Shown here in pieces: positions 1 to 5,589 of a stretch of 11,023 bases of DNA. Under the pieces are notes generated by a model. The model had not been told where the DNA came from. It did no database searches and saw only the letters and a program-made list of their open reading frames with translations. Position 1 is the first letter of the stretch. Every line of letters starts with the position of its first letter. A program made the translations under genes and the position numbers. The DNA is from Oscillospiraceae bacterium (GTDB taxonomy: Bacteria > Bacillota > Clostridia > Oscillospirales > Acutalibacteraceae), in contig JAIRUF010000128.1 in NCBI GenBank assembly GCA_031254555.1, positions 1-11,023 on the forward strand, written 5' to 3'.

Positions 1-366
1 TTGCCTGTCAAAAAATTTTATTTCGACTCCGCCGTCTTTAGCTTTTTTAATGCTCGAGATATTAAAAATGTCAAGGCTGTCAATCTCCTGCTCGTCCATA
101 ACCTGGCTTTTATAGATCAACCGGACAGCGTCATTCCCCGATCCAAACGCTATGCGCCTGAGTCCTGCATAAACCTCCGCCGCTGTCGCGGCGTTCTCAC
201 GGTCAAGCCGGTCTATCTCCTCTTTTATCCTTTTATTGTTTAAAAGTTTTTCCGCGTTCTTTTCTAAAAACACCGAATACCCGGCCCTTGCAGCAGACTC
301 ACGCCCGTTGCGCGTCTTACTGTAAATGATGCAAAACAACCGTTCTTTCTGACTAAGTTCGCTCAT
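1..366 (-). CDS. Phage terminase small subunit, 5' part (runs off left edge)
   Basis: Reading leftward from an ATG at 366, the first 122 codons are open to the window edge. The protein starts MSELSQKERLFCIIYSKTRN, followed by an ESAARAGY helix and the segment LRRIAFGSGNDAVRLI. This pattern (QKERLFC...Y...GRESAARAGY) is typical of terminase small subunits, whose N-terminal helix-turn-helix binds phage DNA at the packaging site and hands it to the large subunit. A strong AGGAGGG at 372-378 lies 5 nt before the ATG and fixes the start. The gene begins just downstream of the terminator of the S1-domain gene, so it is probably transcribed separately, though I see no convincing promoter in the 40-bp gap. 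Whether a large terminase gene follows is outside the window. It could be prophage, remnant or domesticated. Family assignment is from recognised motifs, not a search. Confidence 0.75.
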   Translation of the reverse strand, partial: MSELSQKERLFCIIYSKTRNGRESAARAGYSVFLEKNAEKLLNNKRIKEEIDRLDRENAATAAEVYAGLRRIAFGSGNDAVRLIYKSQVMDEQEIDSLDIFNISSIKKAKDGGVEIKFFDRQ

Positions 367-412
367 GGTTTCCCTCCTATATACAAAAATATTGCCTGCT
401 ATAAATGGTCAT

Positions 413-450
413 AAAAAAACCGTTTGTTGCGCAATATACGCAACAAACGG
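413..450 (-). terminator. Intrinsic terminator of the S1-domain gene
   Basis: A perfect 12-bp inverted repeat (420-431 pairing with 439-450, 7-nt loop) is followed, reading leftward, by seven T residues at 419-413. It lies 15 bp after the stop codon of the S1-domain gene. It separates that gene from the terminase small subunit. An A/T tract on the other flank means weak bidirectional function is possible. Confidence 0.9.
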
Positions 451-464
451 AAAAATTTTTAATT

Positions 465-1388
465 TTAAAAGACGCTTTCTATAACTTTTGAACAGCCCTG
501 CGGCGAATAAACCCAATGGCTTATATGGTCAAGCTGCGTAAAATATTTAAGCTGCGTCGGCTCATACTGCGCGTCAAAGCAATCTACAACAATAAGCTTT
601 ATTTTCATTCGTTCCGGGTTCATACTCTTTATGTAAATGCTGGCGTATTGTCCTGTCTTTATGTCGCTTGAGTACTCTGCAAGACCGGCAAGGTTTGGAG
701 TGAGTTCAATAAATATACCGTATTTTTCAACAGATCTCACAATTCCCGGGACCGTCTCTCCCGGGCTGAACATCCGGGCGTTTTCCTCCCACGTTCCCAA
801 AAGCTCCTTGTGCGAAAGCGTTATTCTCCCCTGTTCATCAATCCCCTTAACTATGGCCTTGATCTTTTGTCCCTGAGTAAATCTCGCGTTGGGATGCGGT
901 ATGCGCGAAATTGATATGCTGTCAATCGGCATCAACGCGTTCAGACCGGCACCTATGTCCAAAAATACGCCAAAGCTCTCCATGTGCGACACATACGCCG
1001 GTATGACATCTCCGCTGCTCAGGGAGGCTATATATTCTTTTTTGCACTCCAACTGGACCTCTTTGCGGCTTAAAACGGCCCTTATATTACCGTCACTGTT
1101 CCTATCAAAGTCAATAATTTTAAAACATACCGGCTTGTTCACCCTTGAAATCACAGCTATATCCCTTACACTGCCGTCCTCAATTCCGAGCGCTCCTTCA
1201 TTTTTCGGAATTATCGCCGGTATATCGCCTAGCCTTAAGTGAAGATTGTGCTCTTTATCACAAAGCTCTGCCCTTGCCTCTAAAACGGTGCCGTTTTGTG
1301 CGGCAATACGCAGCTGCGCAAGAGACGATAACGCCTGTTTATTTTCTGCGGTGTCAATTAGGCTGCCCTCCGGTAAAAAATTTTTCAT
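465..1388 (-). CDS. S1 RNA-binding domain protein (ribosomal protein S1-like)
   Basis: A 307-aa cytoplasmic protein built from oligonucleotide-binding S1 folds. Numbering from the upstream in-frame ATG at 1400, a degenerate S1-like segment spans about residues 35-113 and ends in AVLSRK. A canonical S1 domain spans about 129-199, with VSHMESFGVFLDIG and ending RITLSHKEL. A third spans about 213-270, with VRSVEKYGIFIELTPNLAGL and ending MKIKLIV. Proteins of this kind bind RNA and are often annotated as 30S ribosomal protein S1, but this one is shorter than classical four-to-six-domain S1. I chose the ATG at 1388 (MKNFLPEGSLID) because GGGTGAG lies directly before it, while the ATG at 1400 has no Shine-Dalgarno. 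It is monocistronic: a promoter candidate sits upstream and a strong terminator downstream. The RNA target is unknown. Confidence 0.85.
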   Translation of the reverse strand: MKNFLPEGSLIDTAENKQALSSLAQLRIAAQNGTVLEARAELCDKEHNLHLRLGDIPAIIPKNEGALGIEDGSVRDIAVISRVNKPVCFKIIDFDRNSDGNIRAVLSRKEVQLECKKEYIASLSSGDVIPAYVSHMESFGVFLDIGAGLNALMPIDSISISRIPHPNARFTQGQKIKAIVKGIDEQGRITLSHKELLGTWEENARMFSPGETVPGIVRSVEKYGIFIELTPNLAGLAEYSSDIKTGQYASIYIKSMNPERMKIKLIVVDCFDAQYEPTQLKYFTQLDHISHWVYSPQGCSKVIESVF

Positions 1389-1499
1389 ATTCTCACCCAT
1401 TTCAACTTTTATAGGCTATTTATATGCCATAAAAATTGAAATAATGAGTGGGGAATCAAACACATACAGCGCCAAATTTGAACAATTTAGGTTTTAGAG

Positions 1500-1528
1500 T
1501 TTGTACAGGCAGATTTTTATCTCTTCAA
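1500..1528 (-). promoter_or_regulatory. Candidate promoter for the S1-domain gene
   Basis: Reading leftward, TTGAAG (1528-1523) and TACAAA (1505-1500) are separated by 17 bp. Each matches four of six sigma-A consensus positions. Transcription would start near 1493, giving a leader of about 100 nt before the chosen ATG. Only moderate support; the region is AT-rich and other pairings are possible. Confidence 0.4.
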
Positions 1529-1570
1529 GAAAAGGCCCGAAAATAATACTTTTGCGGCAGTGTGAATCCC

Positions 1571-1715
1571 TTGACACCGCACAGACGCAAATATGCTATT
1601 CTGTGTGAGTCCGGCCCGCGTTTGTCACCCCGTAGCGCACACTGGCCGAACCGGCCTGAAATCGCCTGCTTTGGCGAATTTACTGTCATGGTCCCTCGGC
1701 CGGCTAAAGTGACGC
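1571..1715. other. GC-rich structured intergenic segment, possible ncRNA
   Basis: The 1401-1762 gap has no gene, but this part is unusually GC-rich and self-complementary. On the + strand CGCACAGA (1578-1585) pairs with TCTGTGTG (1600-1607). GTCAC (1624-1628) pairs with GTGAC (1709-1713), enclosing CCGGCC (1651-1656) pairing with GGCCGG (1698-1703), which encloses TCGCC/GGCGA (1662-1666/1673-1677). A second CCGGCC (1611-1616) could compete for 1698-1703. A consensus TTGACA at 1571 could be a -35 element, but the -10 is poor (TGCTAT at 17 bp). It matches no RNA family I recognise, and the strand is undetermined. Confidence 0.35.
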
Positions 1716-1721
1716 AGCAAT

Positions 1722-1746
1722 AAAAAAGAGCCTTAAATTAAGGCTC
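1722..1746 (-). terminator. Intrinsic terminator of the CapA-like gene
   Basis: An 8-bp stem (GAGCCTTA pairing with TAAGGCTC, 1728-1746, 3-nt loop) is followed leftward by six T residues. It lies 17 bp after the stop codon of the CapA-like gene. On the + strand the hairpin is followed only by CTTTC, so termination should act mainly on leftward transcripts. Confidence 0.88.
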
Positions 1747-1762
1747 CTTTCAAATTTGTTAT

Positions 1763-3085
1763 TTAATTACCGGGGTCCGTCATTTTATTAAATTTATCAA
1801 TGCCCTCCCCCACCAGCGCCATAGTCCTCTCATACGAATTCTGCGAAGACTTTATCGCCGAAGCAGGAATAGCGCCCTTCGTCATCGTATTACTAAGCGG
1901 AACTATCTGGTGGATGGATTTAGAACCTACCTGCGCAATGTTTACCCATGTCGGCACACATTCAACTGATGTCAGCTTTACGGTTCCGTCGCTGTATTTT
2001 GTAAATGTCGTATAGAAAAACATTCCGTCTTCCGTATGGCCTGTTTTAATTCCCATATACTTTATTCTCTGGTTCGACAGCGCATTTCCCAGGGAATATA
2101 CGCATAACATTTTATTGTCATTTACCTCATTTTCAATCGTCTCCACAGGCTGAATCACATGAGGGTGACCTCCTATAAGCACATCAACCCCAAGCTCACT
2201 CATTTTTTTTGCTATCTCCTTTTGATATGAGTTTGGGCTGAGCTGATATTCATCCCCCCAATGGATATAAAGCATTACAGCTTGCGCTCCGTCCTTTTTC
2301 ATGCCGATGATCTTTGACTCAATGTCCTTATAAAACTCATCAAGCCTGTCATATCTAAAGGAATTTATCATATCATTTGCATCAGGATCCATTAAATTGC
2401 CGTTTAGGGATTTCCTGCCCGCTTTTTGAGGAGACGTTTCATATGTGTAATTTATCATCCCTATCTTTATCCCGGAGACATCGACAACCTTGTACAGCTT
2501 ATCATCCCTGCTGCTCCTGCTGCCGGTTGAATACAAGTTTTTCTCCGCAATCACATCCACTGTCCTATAGAGTCCGCTAAGGCCTGTGTCATATGAATGG
2601 TTGTTGGCTGTTAGCAACAGGTCGAACCCCGTGCTTTTAAGGGCAGAGACAATCTCATCGGGAGTGTTAAAAAGAGGGAAGCTTGAATACCCCTTGCCCG
2701 CCCCCGCAAGTGTAACCTCCAAATTGCACACCGCAAAGTCCGCTTTGCTTATGATGTCCTTTACATGCGAAAAGCTTCTTGTAAAGTCATACGTGTTGTC
2801 ATTATTTTTAGCGTTTACCAATATGGGCTCATGTATAAGTATGTCGCCCGTGCTCAAAATTTTTGCTGTAGATTCCGGAACAACTTCAACAACTCCGCTG
2901 TCAGTCACTTTAGGATTTGCATTTGTTTTGCCGCTTGATCCGCTATCTGTGCAGCTTGTTAAAGTCAATATGATATACGCAACCGATGCCGCTGCCACTA
3001 TTAAAGTCAATATAAGCAGCATTATATTTCTTGTCCCTGCGGTTTTCTTCCCTGGTTCAATTTTTCTTCTATAATTATTATCCAT
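1763..3085 (-). CDS. CapA/PGA_cap family metallophosphoesterase-like protein, membrane-anchored
   Basis: About 440 aa. Residues below are numbered from an in-frame ATG at 3094. A short basic N-terminus (RRKIEPGKK) precedes one membrane segment at about 24-46, so the catalytic part should lie outside the membrane. Family motifs appear in order: TGDILIHEP (82-90), NLEVTL (124-129), TANNHSYDTG (162-171), HWGDEY (278-283) and GGHPHVIQP (308-316). These match the PGA_cap/CapA family, related to calcineurin-like phosphoesterases; founding members support poly-gamma-glutamate capsule synthesis. Most stand-alone clostridial members have no known substrate, and no capBC-type genes are nearby, so a capsule role is not shown. 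The start at 3085 is preferred because GGATGG lies 5 nt before it; the ATG at 3094 is possible. It is monocistronic, with its own promoter candidate and terminator. Confidence 0.88.
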   Translation of the reverse strand: MDNNYRRKIEPGKKTAGTRNIMLLILTLIVAAASVAYIILTLTSCTDSGSSGKTNANPKVTDSGVVEVVPESTAKILSTGDILIHEPILVNAKNNDNTYDFTRSFSHVKDIISKADFAVCNLEVTLAGAGKGYSSFPLFNTPDEIVSALKSTGFDLLLTANNHSYDTGLSGLYRTVDVIAEKNLYSTGSRSSRDDKLYKVVDVSGIKIGMINYTYETSPQKAGRKSLNGNLMDPDANDMINSFRYDRLDEFYKDIESKIIGMKKDGAQAVMLYIHWGDEYQLSPNSYQKEIAKKMSELGVDVLIGGHPHVIQPVETIENEVNDNKMLCVYSLGNALSNQRIKYMGIKTGHTEDGMFFYTTFTKYSDGTVKLTSVECVPTWVNIAQVGSKSIHQIVPLSNTMTKGAIPASAIKSSQNSYERTMALVGEGIDKFNKMTDPGN

Positions 3086-3110
3086 ATATACCATCCATTA
3101 TCTTAAATTT

Positions 3111-3140
3111 AATATACTTATACAACAGGTAACATGTCCG
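3111..3140 (-). promoter_or_regulatory. Candidate promoter of the CapA-like gene
   Basis: Reading leftward, CGGACA (3140-3135) and TATATT (3116-3111) are 18 bp apart, close to sigma-A consensus. Transcription would start near 3105, about 20 nt before the translation start, leaving room for one ribosome binding site. The 3141-3240 stretch beyond it holds nothing I can identify; it separates this gene from the divergent tRNA promoter. Confidence 0.45.
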
Positions 3141-3240
3141 ATTTTCATTCAAAAATTCCCGTTCTTTTACAGTGCCTGTCCATTATCGTAGATTATACAC
3201 CAATTGTTTATTATAGGCAACCTTACCGCACTTTTTCGTG

Positions 3241-3270
3241 TTGACAACGCCCTGCAAATTAAGGTATAAT
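3241..3270 (+). promoter_or_regulatory. Consensus sigma-A promoter of tRNA-Pro
   Basis: Perfect TTGACA (3241-3246) and perfect TATAAT (3265-3270), spaced 18 bp, lie about 30 bp before the tRNA. This is the strongest promoter in the window, as expected for a stable RNA gene. Confidence 0.92.
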
Positions 3271-3302
3271 ACATAGGCGCAATATTGAAAATTTTATCAT
3301 AT

Positions 3303-3379
3303 CGAGGCGTGGCGAAGTTTGGTATCGCGCTTGGTTTGGGACCAAGATGCCGCAGGTTCGAATCCTGTCGCCTCGACCA
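3303..3379 (+). tRNA. tRNA-Pro (anticodon TGG)
   Basis: A complete 77-nt cloverleaf. The acceptor stem is CGAGGCG/CGCCTCG, the D stem GCGA/TCGC, and the anticodon stem CTTGG/CCAAG around the loop TTTGGGA, giving anticodon TGG (reads CCN proline codons, chiefly CCA). The T arm is GCAGG-TTCGAAT-CCTGT. Discriminator A and the 3' CCA are encoded. It is followed immediately by a terminator module whose first bases are this same CCA. Confidence 0.97.
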
Positions 3380-3385
3380 GCGTGA

Positions 3386-3430
3386 CGCTGGACCCAATTC
3401 ACGCTTTGGGTTCAGCGACATTTTTTATTT
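3386..3430 (+). terminator. tRNA-Pro terminator, copy 1
   Basis: CGCTGGACCCAA (3386-3397) pairs with TTGGGTTCAGCG (3406-3417) over 12 bp with one G-U pair and an 8-nt loop. The tail ACATTTTTTATTT follows. A textbook intrinsic terminator 7 nt after the tRNA end. Confidence 0.9.
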
Positions 3431-3484
3431 TAAGACGCACGCGTTTTTATTTTTTATCTTTTTAATGGTACCCTGCCAGCGTGA

Positions 3485-3529
3485 TGCCGGATTCAATTCA
3501 CGCTTTGGGTTCAGCGTCATTTTTCATCT
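3485..3529 (+). terminator. tRNA-Pro terminator, copy 2 (diverged)
   Basis: Same hairpin as copy 1 in the second 99-bp unit. Two changes in the 5' arm turn C-G pairs into U-G pairs and keep the fold, one introduces a C-A mismatch, and an A-to-T change in the 3' arm adds a new pair at the base. The tail is TCATTTTTCATC, slightly weaker. Confidence 0.8.
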
Positions 3530-3583
3530 TAAGACGCACGCGTTTTTATTTTTTATCTTTTTAATAGTACCCTGCCAGCGTGA

Positions 3584-3628
3584 CGCTGGATTCAATTCAC
3601 GCTTTGGGTTCAGCGACATTTTTTATCT
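3584..3628 (+). terminator. tRNA-Pro terminator, copy 3
   Basis: The hairpin CGCTGGATTCAA/TTGGGTTCAGCG retains 12 pairs, three of them G-U. It is followed by ACATTTTTTATC. It would catch any readthrough from the first two copies before the GIY-YIG gene. Confidence 0.85.
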
Positions 3629-3713
3629 TAAGACGCACGCGTTTTTATTTTTTATCTTTTTAATGGTACCCTGCCACAAGAGAAACTGCACATAAGACAC
3701 AAAATATGCAGGT

Positions 3714-3724
3714 GGTGAATCACC
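3714..3724. promoter_or_regulatory. Short palindrome upstream of the GIY-YIG gene
   Basis: GGTGAATCACC is a perfect 11-bp palindrome 60 bp before the GIY-YIG start codon. It could be an operator half-site pair, but it is short enough to be chance. No convincing -35/-10 pair was found in 3674-3770 (TATAGA at about 3746 has no good partner). Confidence 0.2.
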
Positions 3725-3783
3725 GAGTTTATGTATGTTAAGAGTATAGAAATAACGTCAAACAAAAAGGAGAGTGAAAACTC

Positions 3784-4479
3784 ATGGCAAAGTCAAATGG
3801 AATAGTCTATATCCTGACGAACCCTTGTTTAGATGGATGGACAAAAATTGGTATGTCTGAGCGCAATGATATAAATAAGCGTCTTACAGAACTAAATACT
3901 CCATCTAATATCCCATTGTCGTATCGCGCATATGCTGTTTATGAAGTGAGCGACCCAAAAGTTGTTGAAAAGGAAATACATAAGTTGATTGACGTAGTAG
4001 ATGGCAACCTTCATGCAAGAGAGACCTTAGCGAGCGGAAGAATACGTCAGCGTGAGTTTTTCAAAATTTCAGCCGGAAGAGCGTATTCTATTTTTCAATC
4101 AGTTGCCCGGCTGCGTAAAGAAGAAGCGCAGCTGAAACGCATTTTACCCAACGAGGAACAACTCGACGAGGAAGAAATTGTGGAACGGGCTATACGCCGC
4201 CCTCCGTTTCGATTTGACATGGTCGGTATTCCGGAAGGCGCAGAACTGACCTTTATATATGATGAGGGCTGTGTGTGTACGGTTGCTCCAACGGGCAATA
4301 AGGTTATTTATTGCGGAAAATCTTACTCACTCTCGCGGCTGGCAGGAAAACTACTTGTAGAAAAACGCAACTGGAGTAGTGCGGATTTTGCTCAAGGACC
4401 TCTGTATTTTCTCTATGACGGTAAAACTCTATCTGAATGGAGAAAAATAAAAGAAGAGGGCATTGAGTGCGAAGAGTAG
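3784..4479 (+). CDS. GIY-YIG (T5orf172/MUG113-type) nuclease-like protein with C-terminal DUF4357/RAMA-like domain
   Basis: 231 aa, soluble. Residues 6-95 resemble the GIY-YIG endonuclease fold: GIVYILTN (6-13) gives the GIY/YIL strands, KIGMSER (21-27) follows, the conserved arginine is in KRLTEL (32-37), and REFF (90-93) occupies the place of the usual E-W/F-F motif. A charged linker with coiled-coil potential (about 108-135) joins it to a C-terminal module (141-219). There GIPEGAELTF, YSLSRLAGKLL and GPLYFLYDGKTLSEW resemble DUF4357/RAMA domains, which accompany restriction and modification systems. Together this suggests a DNA-acting, possibly defence-related nuclease; substrate and activity are unproven. 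AAGGAGAG at 3767-3774 supports the start. It stands alone, with no methylase or helicase beside it, downstream of a tRNA gene, a common island entry site. A 54-aa ORF overlaps its 3' end. Confidence 0.82.
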   Translation: MAKSNGIVYILTNPCLDGWTKIGMSERNDINKRLTELNTPSNIPLSYRAYAVYEVSDPKVVEKEIHKLIDVVDGNLHARETLASGRIRQREFFKISAGRAYSIFQSVARLRKEEAQLKRILPNEEQLDEEEIVERAIRRPPFRFDMVGIPEGAELTFIYDEGCVCTVAPTGNKVIYCGKSYSLSRLAGKLLVEKRNWSSADFAQGPLYFLYDGKTLSEWRKIKEEGIECEE

Positions 4480-4631
4480 AGTATGATAGCCGCAAAAAGC
4501 CGCCGTCGCATTCCGGCAGTTTAGGCATAATTTGCAGCCCGATCACAGGCGCGTATTTAGCAATCGGTTTGGCAAAGGATGCCGACGAAATTTTAAAAGC
4601 TGTCCTGCTTAGGAACGAATGTCCGATTTAA
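4467..4631 (+). CDS. Possible 54-aa protein or gene remnant
   Basis: An ORF from GTG at 4467 overlaps the GIY-YIG gene end by 13 bp and ends TAA at 4629-4631. AGAGGG lies 6 nt before the GTG. The N-terminal third is basic and looks non-conserved; the C-terminal part (GSLGIICSPITGAYLAIGLA, then KDADEILKAVLL) looks like real protein, with a hydrophobic stretch followed by an amphipathic helix. I do not recognise it. Two readings fit: a small gene translationally coupled to the nuclease, or the surviving 3' end of a gene whose front was lost when the nuclease arrived. It ends 28 bp before the ferredoxin gene. Confidence 0.35.
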   Translation: MRRVEYDSRKKPPSHSGSLGIICSPITGAYLAIGLAKDADEILKAVLLRNECPI

Positions 4632-4659
4632 AAACAAATAATATATTGGGGGTATTTCC

Positions 4660-4962
4660 ATGAAACCAAAAGTTAACGACAAACGGTGTGGGGCAAGTCA
4701 TGGCGCGTGCAAGGCAATCAAAGTGTGTCCTACGGGAGCTATCGGCTACATAGAGGTTGACGAGCCTGTTTTAGAAAGAGTTGTAGCCTGTAACAACAAT
4801 CCTTCCATAGAAGGTGCAAGCTCATGTGACTGTGATTGCGGCGGTGATGTAAACGGTTGCGGCGGCTCACCCTACGGCAGAATTATTATCGACTATGACA
4901 AGTGCATCAAATGCGGTATTTGTGCCAAAGCATGCTGCGGATCGGCTATTGATATGGTTTAA
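4660..4962 (+). CDS. Cysteine-rich 4Fe-4S ferredoxin-type protein
   Basis: 100 aa with 13 cysteines. The C-terminal CIKCGICAKAC (C82, C85, C88, C92) is a complete CxxCxxCxxxC [4Fe-4S] ligand set. The usual proline after the fourth ligand is replaced by C93. The N-terminal half has C10, C17 and the CP of VCPTGAI (C23), a second, atypically spaced cluster region. Between them, C44 and a CDCDCGG...NGCGG segment (56-67) add five more cysteines. The role is low-potential electron transfer in the cytosol; the insert may bind another metal or act in redox. The start is fixed by GGGGGT at 4648-4653. Neighbours give no clear redox partner. Similar proteins occur in anaerobic Clostridia, to my knowledge. 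A weak terminator follows at once. Confidence 0.85.
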   Translation: MKPKVNDKRCGASHGACKAIKVCPTGAIGYIEVDEPVLERVVACNNNPSIEGASSCDCDCGGDVNGCGGSPYGRIIIDYDKCIKCGICAKACCGSAIDMV

Positions 4963-4974
4963 CGCAGCTCACAG

Positions 4975-5010
4975 GCTTCCCAGGATAACGGGAGGTGGTT
5001 CCTTTTATCC
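4975..5010 (+). terminator. Weak candidate terminator after the ferredoxin gene
   Basis: GCTTCCC (4975-4981) can pair with GGGAGGT (4990-4996), including two G-U pairs. It is followed by a pyrimidine-rich GGTTCCTTTTATCC. It lies 13 bp after the stop codon, but the tail is interrupted by C residues. Confidence 0.35.
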
Positions 5011-5152
5011 TTTTCCATCTTGACTAAACTCCCAAAACCGAACATAATTTTTACGGCACAAAAAGTCCGGTGCTATCACCACGCTTTACAGTGTTCCCCT
5101 TTGCTTTTATAAACAGCCTTTTGTAAATGACCAATAAATAAACACTAAAACC

Positions 5153-5195
5153 CACAGGCTCCCCAAAGTATGGAAGTCTGTGAGTATTTTTTGTT
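5153..5195 (+). terminator. Candidate intrinsic terminator in the ferredoxin-surface protein gap
   Basis: CACAGGCTCCC (5153-5163) pairs with GGAAGTCTGTG (5172-5182) with one mismatch and one G-U pair around an 8-nt loop, then AGTATTTTTTG. Its 5' arm resembles the sequence right after the ferredoxin stop (CACAGGCTTCCC, 4970-4981). It probably stops residual transcription from the ferredoxin side. Confidence 0.65.
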
Positions 5196-5331
5196 CCACT
5201 CCTGTGTGCACACCTAAAATTTATACCTGCATAACCCAGCTAATGAAAAACCGAAATCTGCAAAAAACTGTGTGTTTTAAAAGACTTTTTCTAAAAGCTT
5301 TAAAACTTTTAAATGCAGTCATATTTATACT

Positions 5332-5353
5332 CTCAATGTTGATTTACATTGAG
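5332..5353. repeat. Perfect inverted repeat upstream of the surface-protein promoter
   Basis: CTCAATGT (5332-5339) and ACATTGAG (5346-5353) are perfect complements 6 nt apart, 44 bp before the -35 element at 5397. The fold is followed by TCGTTTTCCTTTATTT, so it could be a regulator site or a weak rightward terminator. Confidence 0.5.
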
Positions 5354-5396
5354 CTCGTTTTCCTTTATTTGGTCGCGTTTTTCCATATATATTGAG

Positions 5397-5425
5397 TGGA
5401 CGAACAACATTTAATGCGATATAAT
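5397..5425 (+). promoter_or_regulatory. Promoter of the surface-protein gene
   Basis: TGGACG (5397-5402) and a perfect TATAAT (5420-5425) are separated by 17 bp. Transcription would start near 5432, giving a leader of about 160 nt that is A-rich and contains one small hairpin. Confidence 0.6.
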
Positions 5426-5589
5426 ATTTTTGTAAAAAAAATTAAAAAAACAAATAAAAAACCAACAAATAATCAATATCAATAATTTTAAGAAGATGTC
5501 AATCATTTCGGCTCAAACGCAGCCGAGGTTTACAAGGTATGAGAACAATATATAAAACCGCAAAAACAAAGCAAAGGAGAGGTTTTTAA

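Larger units (their letters stand above)
3377..3673 (+). repeat. Three tandem 99-bp repeats after tRNA-Pro, each with a terminator
   Basis: Units lie at 3377-3475, 3476-3574 and 3575-3673, each exactly 99 bp. By eye, units 1 and 3 differ at 3 positions, 1 and 2 at 8, and 2 and 3 at 5. Every unit starts with CCA, which in unit 1 is the tRNA 3' end, and the base run after unit 3 also begins CCA. Each unit holds a long hairpin followed by a T-rich tail. Because 99 is a multiple of three, a reading frame stays open across all units, but it translates tRNA and terminator sequence and is not a gene. There are no spacers, so this is not a CRISPR array. Confidence 0.95.
4963..5589. other. Intergenic region without a gene (ferredoxin to surface protein)
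   Basis: No credible coding sequence on either strand in about 630 bp. It contains the two terminators above and a perfect 8-bp inverted repeat at 5332-5353. It also holds a promoter at 5397-5425, an A-rich stretch (5430-5490) and a small hairpin (CGGCT/AGCCG, 5509-5525) in the leader of the surface protein. The run 5196-5330 shows nothing identifiable. Confidence 0.7.

Noticed and set aside
3167..3421. 84-codon reverse ORF covering the tRNA (contains RRQDSNLRH)
   Set aside because: This is the common spurious translation of the antisense strand of a tRNA gene.
3377..3673. CRISPR array
   Set aside because: The units are contiguous, 99 bp long and carry no unique spacers; there are no cas genes.
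3285..3695. 136-codon ORF across tRNA-Pro and the 99-bp repeats
   Set aside because: It stays open only because the repeat is 99 bp. It reads through a tRNA and three terminators, with no ribosome binding site.
3303..4960. Integrated island bounded by attL/attR at tRNA-Pro
   Set aside because: No second copy of the tRNA 3' end (T arm to CCA) is visible downstream in the window, and no integrase gene is present, so only the location is suggestive.
5180..5395. 71-codon ORF with a hydrophobic C-terminus
   Set aside because: It starts inside a terminator hairpin with a weak start codon and no Shine-Dalgarno. The hydrophobicity comes from T-rich intergenic sequence.
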